Assembly (NCBI RefSeq): GCF_042139015.1
Contig: NZ_JBHIKY010000012.1
Coordinates: forward strand, 57,561-121,560
Reading direction: 5' to 3'
Source of the DNA: JBHIKY01 sp042139015
Lineage (GTDB): Bacteria; Bacillota; Bacilli; Bacillales; Marinococcaceae
DNA: 64,000 bases
Part shown: piece by piece, positions 1-6,965 of the stretch
Numbering within the stretch: the stretch's first letter is position 1
Layout of the letters: each line of letters begins with the position of its first letter
Made by a program: the position numbers and the translations under genes
The notes under the pieces: model-generated
What the model saw: only the letters and a program-made list of their open reading frames with translations
Told to the model about the DNA's origin: nothing
Databases searched by the model: none

Positions 1-1404
1 GATCCTGGGTTTAATGATTTGGATGAGAGTGATACGTATTACAAGTATGCAGCTGCGGTGGCAGAAGCCGGAATTATGGAAGGACGAGACGGCAGCTTTA
101 TGGCCAACCAGCCGTTGAAACGGGATCAAACGGCCAAAGTGCTGGTGGAGGCCTATGATATTCCAGACGCAGAGTCCGGCTCTGATTTTGATGATGTAGA
201 CAGCGGTCACTGGGCGTATGATTATGTGTCGTCGATCCTCGAGGCTGACATTACGACCGGCTATAAGGATGAAAATTTGTTCGGGCCGAGAGATACGACA
301 AAGCGCGATCAGTTCGCAACGTTTTTAACGAAAACAATGGATTATTCAAAAGATGATTCAGACGATTCGGATGAAGATGTGGAGCGTGACGAAGAAATCG
401 TGCAGCTTCTCGATGATGTATTTGAGACTCAGCTTGGGTTAGAATCCTATACGTTCGACGGCAATATTGGAGTGTCTATGGACATGCCGGTACCGGAGGA
501 TGAAGAGCTGTCCGAGGAGGATCAGGCGGCGCTTGAGGAAATGTCCAACATGGACATGGCGGTCCGCGGCGCGTATGAGAGCGACCCGTTCGTCATGGAA
601 ACGATTGTTGAACAGGAGATGCCGACGTTTGATGAAACGATGGTCATGCCAACGATCGTAACAGAGGATGCGAGCTACGAGTACATCGCGGATGCAGCGC
701 TTTCTGGCTATCCGGAAGAGTGGCAGGATAAGTACATTGAATACAACTTCGCCAATGGCGGTTCCGGCGGCTTCACGGACGTGGAACAGCAGCAGGAGCT
801 CAGCCGTGAAATCTTCACTCTGTTTATCGATGAGTTTGGAACGGAGCAGTTTGAGCTGGTGGAAAATGACGGAACCGTTCCGGAGGATATAGAGTACGAG
901 CACCTTCTTACATTTGAACTGACAAACGAGGATCTTGAAGCTTATTCGGACACTTTTGAAGAAAAAATCTGGCCGGAGCTTGAAGAAATGTTAGAGAACC
1001 CTGAAACGATGGGCGTATCTGCATCGCAAGCAGAGGCATTGAATGAGGAAGCGGACGAAGATTTCGATTCATTTTTGGAAAGCCTGAATCTTGAAACCTT
1101 TGAGATGACGCAGGCCATTGACGAAAATAACCATGTTGTCTATGACACCGGCGTCATTGATGTAAGCTTCGAGGATGAGGAAGCCGGCACGATGTCGTTT
1201 GGCGTGGATTATGACATGGCGATGGACAACTTCAATGAAGACGTCACGTTTGAGTACGGCCTGCCGGAAAGTGATGACGACATCATTACGGAAGAGGAAA
1301 TGATGGAATGGCAGGAAGAGCAGATGGAAGAAACGGAAGATGAGTTCGGGGACGTAGAGGAGATGGACCCTGAGGAAAAGGAAAATGTAGAAGAAGAGGA
1401 ATAA
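1..1404 (+). CDS. S-layer-homology (SLH) domain protein, 5' end missing
   Basis: The reading frame is open from base 1, so this is the 3' part of a larger gene and the true start lies outside the window. The first ~115 residues hold two SLH repeats (segments ending in KRDQTAKVLV and KRDQFATFLT, plus HWAYDYVSSI), which in the family bind secondary cell-wall polymer and anchor proteins to the cell surface. A strongly acidic domain of ~340 residues follows, resembling the lipoprotein-like tails (DUF6612 type) of other Bacillus SLH proteins; that assignment is tentative. The C-terminus is almost entirely Glu/Asp/Met. Such acidity fits an exposed protein in a salty or alkaline medium. A strong intrinsic terminator follows. 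It is convergent with the small membrane gene at 1472. Confidence 0.85.
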   Translation, partial: DPGFNDLDESDTYYKYAAAVAEAGIMEGRDGSFMANQPLKRDQTAKVLVEAYDIPDAESGSDFDDVDSGHWAYDYVSSILEADITTGYKDENLFGPRDTTKRDQFATFLTKTMDYSKDDSDDSDEDVERDEEIVQLLDDVFETQLGLESYTFDGNIGVSMDMPVPEDEELSEEDQAALEEMSNMDMAVRGAYESDPFVMETIVEQEMPTFDETMVMPTIVTEDASYEYIADAALSGYPEEWQDKYIEYNFANGGSGGFTDVEQQQELSREIFTLFIDEFGTEQFELVENDGTVPEDIEYEHLLTFELTNEDLEAYSDTFEEKIWPELEEMLENPETMGVSASQAEALNEEADEDFDSFLESLNLETFEMTQAIDENNHVVYDTGVIDVSFEDEEAGTMSFGVDYDMAMDNFNEDVTFEYGLPESDDDIITEEEMMEWQEEQMEETEDEFGDVEEMDPEEKENVEEEE

Positions 1405-1418
1405 TCGGTTTAAAAAAA

Positions 1419-1452
1419 CCGTCTGTGCTGGTTAGGCACGGGCGGCTTTTTT
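1419..1452 (+). terminator. Intrinsic terminator of the SLH gene
   Basis: A GC-rich hairpin (CCGTCTGTGC / GCACGGGCGG, two G-U pairs) is followed by six T, 15 bp after the SLH stop codon. Confidence 0.85.
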
Positions 1453-1471
1453 GTCCTGTGTGGCATGGTTT

Positions 1472-1660
1472 CTAGTTGGGATTGTCTTTCGTATTGGCTG
1501 GTTTTTCTGCTTTAAGAAAGCCAATAAGCAGGCCGATGGAAACAACCGTTCCGACGACCGGAGCGATAATGTCTCCAGCTTTCGGATCTTCGGTGCCAAA
1601 AAAGGAACCGAAGGCCGTGATAAAGATAAAAGCGACTGCGGCGATCAGGATATATTTCAT
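1472..1660 (-). CDS. Small two-helix membrane protein
   Basis: This 62-residue protein has an N-terminal hydrophobic helix (about 3-22) and a second one (about 31-50), a short DPKAGD linker and a hydrophilic tail ending NTKDNPN. An AAGGAGG ribosome site lies 7 bp before ATG. It lies just 19 bp downstream of fabZ on the same strand and may share its transcript. I do not recognise the family, and no function can be inferred beyond membrane localisation. Confidence 0.6.
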   Translation of the reverse strand: MKYILIAAVAFIFITAFGSFFGTEDPKAGDIIAPVVGTVVSIGLLIGFLKAEKPANTKDNPN

Positions 1661-1679
1661 GATTGTGCCTCCTTATCCG

Positions 1680-2114
1680 TTACTCTTCTGCGTCCTGCAG
1701 TGCGAAGAAAAGATCAGTTTCAGCAGCGACGGTGTCTCCTACTCTCGCAATACCGCGGCCTTTCCCGATTTTTCCTCGCAGGCGGCTGATTTCTACTTCG
1801 AGTGTCAGCTGGTCACCAGGCTTCACCTGGGACTTGAAGCGGCATTTTTCAATTCCGGCAAAGAGAGCAATCTTACCTTTATTCTCTTCCACCTGGAGAA
1901 TGGCGACTGCGCCTGTCTGTGCCAGTGCTTCAATGATAAGTACGCCCGGCATGACGGGATAATCCGGGAAGTGACCGTTGAAAAAGTCCTCGTTGGCCGA
2001 AACATTTTTCAGTCCGACAGCGCGCTTGCCTACCTCGAGCTCGGTGATGCGGTCGATAAGCAGAAATGGATAGCGGTGCGGGATAATCTCTTTAATTTCT
2101 TCTATTGATAGCAT
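1680..2114 (-). CDS. fabZ: 3-hydroxyacyl-ACP dehydratase FabZ
   Basis: FabZ dehydrates 3-hydroxyacyl-ACP in the elongation cycle of type II fatty acid synthesis in the cytoplasm. The 144-residue length is normal for the family. The hot-dog-fold signature is intact: the catalytic His48 sits in NGHFPDYPVMPGV and the catalytic Glu62 in IEALAQTG. The gene sits at the end of the flhO-flhP gene group, as ywpB/fabZ does in B. subtilis. Here a 730-bp gap with terminator and repeat array separates it from the upstream epuA-like gene, so it probably has its own promoter. The start codon follows AAGGAGGAATC. Confidence 0.96.
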   Translation of the reverse strand: MLSIEEIKEIIPHRYPFLLIDRITELEVGKRAVGLKNVSANEDFFNGHFPDYPVMPGVLIIEALAQTGAVAILQVEENKGKIALFAGIEKCRFKSQVKPGDQLTLEVEISRLRGKIGKGRGIARVGDTVAAETDLFFALQDAEE

Positions 2115-2205
2115 GGGGATGATTCCTCCTTATGTAGTGTGCTTGCGTGTACGGTTTTCATTCATATGGCGTGCCGGATTGTGAAGGCGATGGCTGATAT
2201 AGATG

Positions 2206-2800
2206 TTTCCGCTGCGGAGCGGGGACTTTCACACTCTTGCTGGGGCGGTTTCCCCGTTTCCGCGGGTGGTTTCCACCGCTGCGCAGTGCGTTTCACGTGT
2301 TACAGAGCGCGTTTCCTCCGCGCGGGGTCCTTTTCGTTCCCAGCAGGCACTTTTCCCGCCCGCGGGCCGCGTTTCCACCGAAGCGAGACGATTTCCCCTG
2401 ACAAGTCAGGGTTTCCCCCAATGTGGGGACTTTTCCACTCTTGCTCCGGCGTTTCCCCATTTCCGCGGGTGGTTTCCACTGGTGAGCGGTGGGTTTCACG
2501 CATTCCCGTGCGCGTTTCCTCCGCGCGCGGCTCTTTTCGTTTCCAGCAGGCACTTTTCCCGCCCGCGGGCCGCGTTTCCACCGAAGCGAGACGATTTCCA
2601 CTGCCATATGAAGGTTTCCCCCAATGCGGGGACTTTTCCACTCTTGCTCCGGCGTTTCCCCGTTTCCGCGGGTGGTTTCCACCGCTGCGCAGTGCGTTTC
2701 ACGTGTTACAGAGCGCGTTTCCTCCGCGCGGGGTCCTTTTCGTTCCCAGCAGGCATTTTTCCCGCTCCCGAGCCACGTTTCCACCGAAGCAGTCCACCAG
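2206..2800. repeat. TTTCC-phased array A (203-bp higher-order tandem repeat)
   Basis: About 29 units each start with TTTC or TTTCC and follow one another every 20-22 bp (mean ~20.4). The block is amplified as a tandem repeat: CGCGGGTGG recurs at 2261, 2464 and 2667, exactly 203 bp apart, so each higher-order copy holds ten units. Several units contain a short dyad (for example CCTGACAAGTCAGG and CCCCAATGTGGGG). The period is not a multiple of three and open frames across it are low-complexity, so it is not coding. It lies just beyond the terminator of the epuA-like gene and upstream of fabZ. Confidence 0.9.
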
Positions 2801-2806
2801 ACCATG

Positions 2807-2837
2807 CAAAAAAGGGCTGTCTGACATAGACAGCCCG
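2807..2837 (-). terminator. Intrinsic terminator of flhO-flhP-epuA operon
   Basis: On the minus strand GGGCTGTC...GACAGCCC forms a 7-8 bp stem followed by six T, directly after the stop codon of the EpuA-family gene. Confidence 0.85.
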
Positions 2838-2844
2838 CTTTGGA

Positions 2845-3126
2845 TTATTCGCCATGCATAAAATCGAAGAGGCTGTCCCAGGAGCCCGGGCTCATCACGC
2901 GAAAGATGGAATCGCCGTCTCCGATGATGGAATAGCCTACGATCAGGCCTGCGAGAATGCTGATCAGCAGACAGGCTGATATAACGAGCAGTCTGGCCCA
3001 TATGGGAATAAGGCGGACTCGTTCGCCTTTCAGTCGTTGGAATAAAGAGGGCTTCTTTTCTTCCTGCTGTGCTGCTTCTTTCTCTTCCCGCTTTTCCTGC
3101 CTTGTATGCGGCTCTTTATTCGTCAT
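2845..3126 (-). CDS. EpuA-family small membrane protein (often annotated 'RNA polymerase subunit beta')
   Basis: This 93-residue protein has a charged, Lys/Glu/Gln-rich N-terminal half and one hydrophobic helix (about 45-67), followed by the family-typical GYSIIGDGD segment and a short amphipathic tail. The pattern VRLIPIWARLLVIS...IGDGD matches the EpuA family (PF11772), usually found next to flhO/flhP in Bacillaceae. The common label as an RNA polymerase subunit is historical; the role is unknown and probably at the membrane. It starts 35 bp after flhP and likely ends that operon, since a strong terminator follows. Confidence 0.75.
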   Translation of the reverse strand: MTNKEPHTRQEKREEKEAAQQEEKKPSLFQRLKGERVRLIPIWARLLVISACLLISILAGLIVGYSIIGDGDSIFRVMSPGSWDSLFDFMHGE

Positions 3127-3160
3127 AACGAGGTCTCCATTTTTACAGTGGCGGAGCTTG

Positions 3161-4003
3161 TTATCCGCGGATACTGTTAATCAAGCCCATCATTTGGTCC
3201 CCCTGGCTGAGAGCCCTTGAATTAAAGGAATAACTGCGCTGAGCTGTAGTCAGATCGGTCATTTCTTTTGATAAATCCACATTGGATTGTTCTAAGGATC
3301 CTTGGATGATGCGACTGTTTTCACCTGCTACAAACTCTATCACATCCGCTTCCTCCAAATCAAGAGCTTCGAGGTCCGGAAGGCGGAAATTGCTGCCTCC
3401 GACTGCTTCGAGAAGCTGCGGTTTAGTGGCGCGGGCAAGTTCAATCTGGCCGATCTCAGCTTCCTCCCCATCCACTTCCGCGGTCAACGTGCCGTCATCT
3501 GCGAGTTGAAAATTGCTTGCGGTGCCGGGTACGTTCATTCTTTCGCCGTCATTGTTAAGAAGATAGTCTCCCTCATTATTGACGAGCGTCCAGGTGTCCG
3601 GGTTGTCCGGATTTTCCGTTAAATAAAAGGAGCCGTCTCTCGTATACTGAGTTTCTGCTTCCCCTTGATTGTTCATGGACTCTACCTGGAAAAAATAGCC
3701 CTTTTCGGTTAATGCAAAATCAAGATCGCGTCCGGTCTCCTGCAGAGATCCGTGCTCTAGGCGGAGCGCTGTCTGCGCGATGGCAGCTCCTGCACCGGAG
3801 CGGAGACCGAGCGGTGTCAGGCGGCCGGCTTCAGTGTTCGGAGCTGTATTATTGTTCATTTGCTGGAACAACAGCTCCGAGAAGCTTGCTTCCCTCCGCT
3901 TGTAGCCGGTCCGGTTCGTATTCGCGAGATTGTTGGAGATACCGTCCATCTGCTGCTGGATCTGCCCCATCGTGTTTGCCGATGAAATCATAGATGAATA
4001 CAT
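3161..4003 (-). CDS. flhP: Flagellar hook-basal body rod protein FlhP (FlgG-like)
   Basis: This 280-residue rod/hook family protein starts MYSSMISSANTMGQIQQQMD, contains the flagellar basal-body rod signature NLANTNRTGYKRREASF near residue 27, and ends with the coiled Flg-C domain (SNVDLSKEMTDLTTAQRSYSFNSRAL). In B. subtilis FlhO and FlhP form the distal rod of the flagellum outside the membrane; there is no classical signal peptide because the flagellar type III apparatus exports them. It lies 36 bp after flhO in the same operon. It implies a motile cell. Confidence 0.93.
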   Translation of the reverse strand: MYSSMISSANTMGQIQQQMDGISNNLANTNRTGYKRREASFSELLFQQMNNNTAPNTEAGRLTPLGLRSGAGAAIAQTALRLEHGSLQETGRDLDFALTEKGYFFQVESMNNQGEAETQYTRDGSFYLTENPDNPDTWTLVNNEGDYLLNNDGERMNVPGTASNFQLADDGTLTAEVDGEEAEIGQIELARATKPQLLEAVGGSNFRLPDLEALDLEEADVIEFVAGENSRIIQGSLEQSNVDLSKEMTDLTTAQRSYSFNSRALSQGDQMMGLINSIRG

Positions 4004-4039
4004 GGTGTTCCTCCCTTACTTTCCTTTGTCCCTGCACCT

Positions 4040-4861
4040 TTAGCCGAGTCTTCCGATTTCATTTACCGCCCGCTCCATGCTCTGGTCATACGTTTGCAGC
4101 ATACGCTGATTCGATTCAAAGACGCGGTACGCATTCATCAATTTCGTCATCGTCTGGTTAGCATCCACGTTCGAACGTTCAATAAAGCCCTGACTGAGGG
4201 AGAAGTCAATGTCCTCGTTGCCGACAGCACTTGGAAGCTCCTCTTCCTCCCCTTCCGGCCGCAGCAGTCCGCTGCCTTCTTTTACAAGATCATTGGCGTT
4301 CTCAGCGTAAGCGACTTCGATCTGGCCGACAACGGCGCCGTCTTCATCAGTTACCGCTCCGTCTTCTGCCACAGTGAAATTCTCATTGCCTACGTCAAGC
4401 GGCTCTCCATTCGTGCCGAGTATGTAATAACCGTCACTTGTCGTTAAAAACCCTTCGCCGTCCACCGTAAAATTCGCATTCCGGGTGTAGCGGGCTTCGC
4501 CGTCCTCGTTGGAGGTAGTATAAAAAAGCGCCCCTGCTTCTCCCTCTTCGTTTTCCGGAAGAGTTACCTGAAGGAGCGCCACATCCGTCGCATTTCCGGT
4601 TTCCTGCAGATCACCCTGCGCGAAATTCTGGGTGCGCTCCTGCATATAGACTCCTGTGGCCATACTTCCGATTTGATTGCTGCGTCCAGGCTGGTTGTTC
4701 GCACCCTGGGCCTGCATCAAAAGCTCAGGAAACGTCCGCACGGAGGCCTGATCGGCTTTATAGCCGGGGGTATTGATATTGGCAAGGTTATCATTCAACA
4801 TTTCAGTGCGGCGCTGCTGCGTTAACATGCCGCTTGCTGCACCGTAAAATCCTCTCAGCAT
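4040..4861 (-). CDS. flhO: Flagellar hook-basal body rod protein FlhO (FlgG/FlgF-like)
   Basis: This 273-residue paralogue of FlhP begins MLRGFYGAASGMLTQQRRTE, carries the rod signature NDNLANINTPGYKADQASV and ends in the conserved C-terminal heptad region (SNVDANQTMTKLMNAYRVFESNQRML). Its position between mbl and flhP is the same as in B. subtilis. It is the first gene of the flhO-flhP-epuA unit and probably forms the proximal part of the distal rod. The start codon follows GAGGAGGATCCTGG. Confidence 0.93.
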   Translation of the reverse strand: MLRGFYGAASGMLTQQRRTEMLNDNLANINTPGYKADQASVRTFPELLMQAQGANNQPGRSNQIGSMATGVYMQERTQNFAQGDLQETGNATDVALLQVTLPENEEGEAGALFYTTSNEDGEARYTRNANFTVDGEGFLTTSDGYYILGTNGEPLDVGNENFTVAEDGAVTDEDGAVVGQIEVAYAENANDLVKEGSGLLRPEGEEEELPSAVGNEDIDFSLSQGFIERSNVDANQTMTKLMNAYRVFESNQRMLQTYDQSMERAVNEIGRLG

Positions 4862-5227
4862 CCAGGATCCTCCTCTATAATAAATAGACTCTCAGTATTC
4901 AATAACTGTTCATCATTTAATTTTTTTACAGATTCATTTTCCAGCTGCGCGGACAGGAGATCCGTTATTCTTTCAAATTTTGCTCTTTTTGAATGCTTGG
5001 CGGACATCCGGTAGGGCTATTTGCCTAAATGGTGGAGAAATTGGCTCTCCTATTGGCTATTAACGGAACGCATGTCCGGCAAATCCGTAAAACGGGCTGT
5101 TTGAAGAAAATAGCGGAACCAGTGTCCGCAGACCCTGCCGCCGTTGCTTCTCAGCCATCACTTCCACAAAAAAGTTAGTAATGTTGAGAAATATAGTTTA
5201 GTTATTCCGGGAGTCTAGGACGGACGG
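4862..5227. other. Intergenic region flhO-mbl with four spaced short repeats
   Basis: This 366-bp gap has no credible gene. It must hold the flhO promoter, which I could not place with confidence, and the four-copy repeat listed separately. The mbl stop codon is at its right edge and no clear mbl terminator was seen. Confidence 0.5.
4949..5130. repeat. Four copies of an AATAACGGA...TGTCCG repeat, two inverted
   Basis: A ~21-bp motif of the form AAT(A)ACGGAN6TGTCCGC occurs at 4949-4969 and 5000-5021 (minus orientation) and at 5057-5078 and 5109-5130 (plus orientation). Copies are spaced 51-57 bp apart. Each has a partial dyad CGGA...TCCG. The head-to-head arrangement of two minus and two plus copies looks deliberate. 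Confidence 0.6.
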
Positions 5228-6232
5228 TTATACTTTTACTTTTTTGTTTGTCATTTTATCGAGATTTTCTAAAATAATGCCGGTGCCTTTTGCTACGCAG
5301 AGCATCGGGTCCTCGGCGATCATGACCGGGACTCTCAGCTCATCGGCCAGCAGCTCGTCGATGCCGTTCAAAAGCGCACCGCCTCCGGTTAAGATAACGC
5401 CGCGGTCAATAATGTCTGCAGAGAGCTCCGGCGGGGTCAGTTCAAGCACATTTCTTGCTGCCTGCACGATATGGCTGACTGATTCGGCCAGCGCTTCCTG
5501 AATTTCATCTGAGGTTATGTGAATGGTCTTTGGAAGGCCCTGGATCATGTCACGCCCGCGGATATCGATCGCCTCGCTGCGTCCGCCCGGAGCGACGGTG
5601 GCTACTTCTTTTTTAATTCTATCGGCCGTATGCTCCCCGATTAACAGCTTAAATTTCTTCTTGATGTAATTCATGATGTCGTAGTTGAACTGGTCTCCTG
5701 CGATCTTAATAGAAGAAGCCGTGACGATGTCCCCCATGGACAGCACGGCTACATCGGTGGTGCCTCCCCCGATATCAACGACCATGTTGCCGCTTGGCTG
5801 AAAGATATCCATGCCGGCTCCGATAGCTGCCACTTTGGGCTCCTCTTCGATAAAGACATTTTTACTGCCGCTCTTTTCTGCCGCTTCAATAATCGCTTTC
5901 TGCTCGACCGACGTAATATTGGTCGGGCAGCAGATCAAGATGCGCGGTTTGGACACCATGCTTTTCGCGTTCACCTTCGTTAAAAAATGCTTCAGCATGG
6001 CTTCTGTCTGGTCAAAATCCGCGATCACTCCGTCTTTGAGCGGCCGGAGCGCTACAATATTACCCGGTGTGCGCCCTACCATGCGGAATGCTTCCTGGCC
6101 GACCGCCATGACGGTGCCGGACTTTTTTTCAAGTGCGACGACCGATGGCTCGTCCAGAACGACCCCCTGGCCTTTAATATGTATCAGAATATTAGCTGTT
6201 CCCAAGTCAATCCCGATATCTCTGCTGAACAT
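5228..6232 (-). CDS. mbl: MreB-like cell-shape protein Mbl
   Basis: Mbl is a bacterial actin that polymerises at the inner membrane and guides lateral wall synthesis. The 334-residue protein has the actin-fold ATPase motifs: phosphate 1 GIDLGTANILI at residue 7, phosphate 2 DIGGGTTDVAVLS, and the adenosine motif GVILTGGGALLNGI. The start MFSRDIGIDLG and the position between spoIIID and flhO identify it as Mbl rather than MreB or MreBH. A 282-bp gap separates it from spoIIID, whose hairpin terminator lies in that gap, so mbl is probably expressed from its own promoter during growth. Confidence 0.95.
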   Translation of the reverse strand: MFSRDIGIDLGTANILIHIKGQGVVLDEPSVVALEKKSGTVMAVGQEAFRMVGRTPGNIVALRPLKDGVIADFDQTEAMLKHFLTKVNAKSMVSKPRILICCPTNITSVEQKAIIEAAEKSGSKNVFIEEEPKVAAIGAGMDIFQPSGNMVVDIGGGTTDVAVLSMGDIVTASSIKIAGDQFNYDIMNYIKKKFKLLIGEHTADRIKKEVATVAPGGRSEAIDIRGRDMIQGLPKTIHITSDEIQEALAESVSHIVQAARNVLELTPPELSADIIDRGVILTGGGALLNGIDELLADELRVPVMIAEDPMLCVAKGTGIILENLDKMTNKKVKV

Positions 6233-6420
6233 GCTGTCATACCCCCTTCGTTAGTAGCGCATCGCGCTAAATTTCCCGTTTTTTCGACAATTTGTAAGCC
6301 TTATTTCACGAGTCATAAGTCTCTAATATGACATTTTACCACAAACTTTTCCGCATCGGTATACATATATGAGGTTTTTTGATTCTGTTATTTTTTCCTG
6401 TCCGGGCTTTTGTATTCATC

Positions 6421-6429
6421 GGGGGGGGG
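6421..6429. repeat. Homopolymeric G9 tract
   Basis: Nine consecutive G sit between spoIIID and mbl, followed by five T. It is outside coding sequence and about 190 bp upstream of the mbl start. Such runs are slippage-prone, but no promoter elements near it suggest a regulatory role. Confidence 0.5.
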
Positions 6430-6454
6430 TTTTTGGAGGAAAGTAGAAATGTTT

Positions 6455-6489
6455 AAAAAGGGGAGTCCCTCATTCGGGGCGCCCCTTTT
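6455..6489 (-). terminator. Hairpin downstream of spoIIID
   Basis: AAAAGGGG and CCCCTTTT arms enclose an inner GCCCC/GGGAC stem; on the minus strand the T run directly follows the CCCC arm. It lies 26 bp after the spoIIID stop. Confidence 0.7.
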
Positions 6490-6514
6490 CGTGTTCCAGA
6501 GACTCAGGGGCACG

Positions 6515-6793
6515 TTATAAGGAAGGCTCCGTCTTCATCTGCTGGCGGCTCTTCTTGTACTTAATCTTCGTTGCTTCCCCGCCGCGGAGATGACGGATGG
6601 ATTTATGGTATTCAAGAATTGATTTTACCTCTTCTGCAAGCTCCGGGTTGATCGTCGGCAGTCTTTCTGTCAAGTCTTTATGAACTGTACTTTTGGAAAC
6701 ACCAAATTCTTTAGCGATCGTCCGGACTGTTTTGCGAGTATCCACAATATACCTTCCCATCTTGATTGTTCGTTCTTTGATGTAATCGTGCAC
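6515..6793 (-). CDS. spoIIID: Sporulation transcriptional regulator SpoIIID
   Basis: SpoIIID is a small DNA-binding regulator made in the mother cell under sigma-E, where it activates or represses many sporulation genes. The 92-residue protein shows the full family signature: MHDYIKERTIKMGRYIVDTR at the N-terminus, a helix-turn-helix TVRTIAKEFGVSKSTVHKDL at ~23-42, and the basic C-terminal helix (IRHLRGGEATKIKYKK). Length and position next to mbl match B. subtilis. Upstream there is a possible sigma-E type -10 (CGTATAAT near 6840), but I could not find a convincing -35. Confidence 0.96.
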   Translation of the reverse strand: MHDYIKERTIKMGRYIVDTRKTVRTIAKEFGVSKSTVHKDLTERLPTINPELAEEVKSILEYHKSIRHLRGGEATKIKYKKSRQQMKTEPSL

Positions 6794-6917
6794 ACCACTC
6801 GCCTCCTACTCTCTTCTTGGTGAATTAGTACAGTTTATTATACGAGTCCGCCCGATATACCAAAAAGTCAGATAGGACAAGGGTTTTGTCGAGCAATACT
6901 GGAGAATACAAGATTTG

Positions 6918-6947
6918 TCGTTCCAAAAATAGTTATTTTGTAGTATG
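6918..6947 (+). promoter_or_regulatory. Candidate sigma-A promoter of the GGDEF gene
   Basis: TTCCAA at 6919, a 17-bp spacer and TATGAT at 6942-6947 resemble a sigma-A promoter. If correct, an ATG at 6945 lies inside the -10 box and cannot be the start codon. Confidence 0.4.
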
Positions 6948-6965
6948 ATAATAGTAACAGTTTGC

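Noticed and set aside
2139..2861. Open frames of up to 240 codons across array A on both strands
   Set aside because: They follow the repeat, have low-complexity composition, exist in several frames at once and lack ribosome sites.
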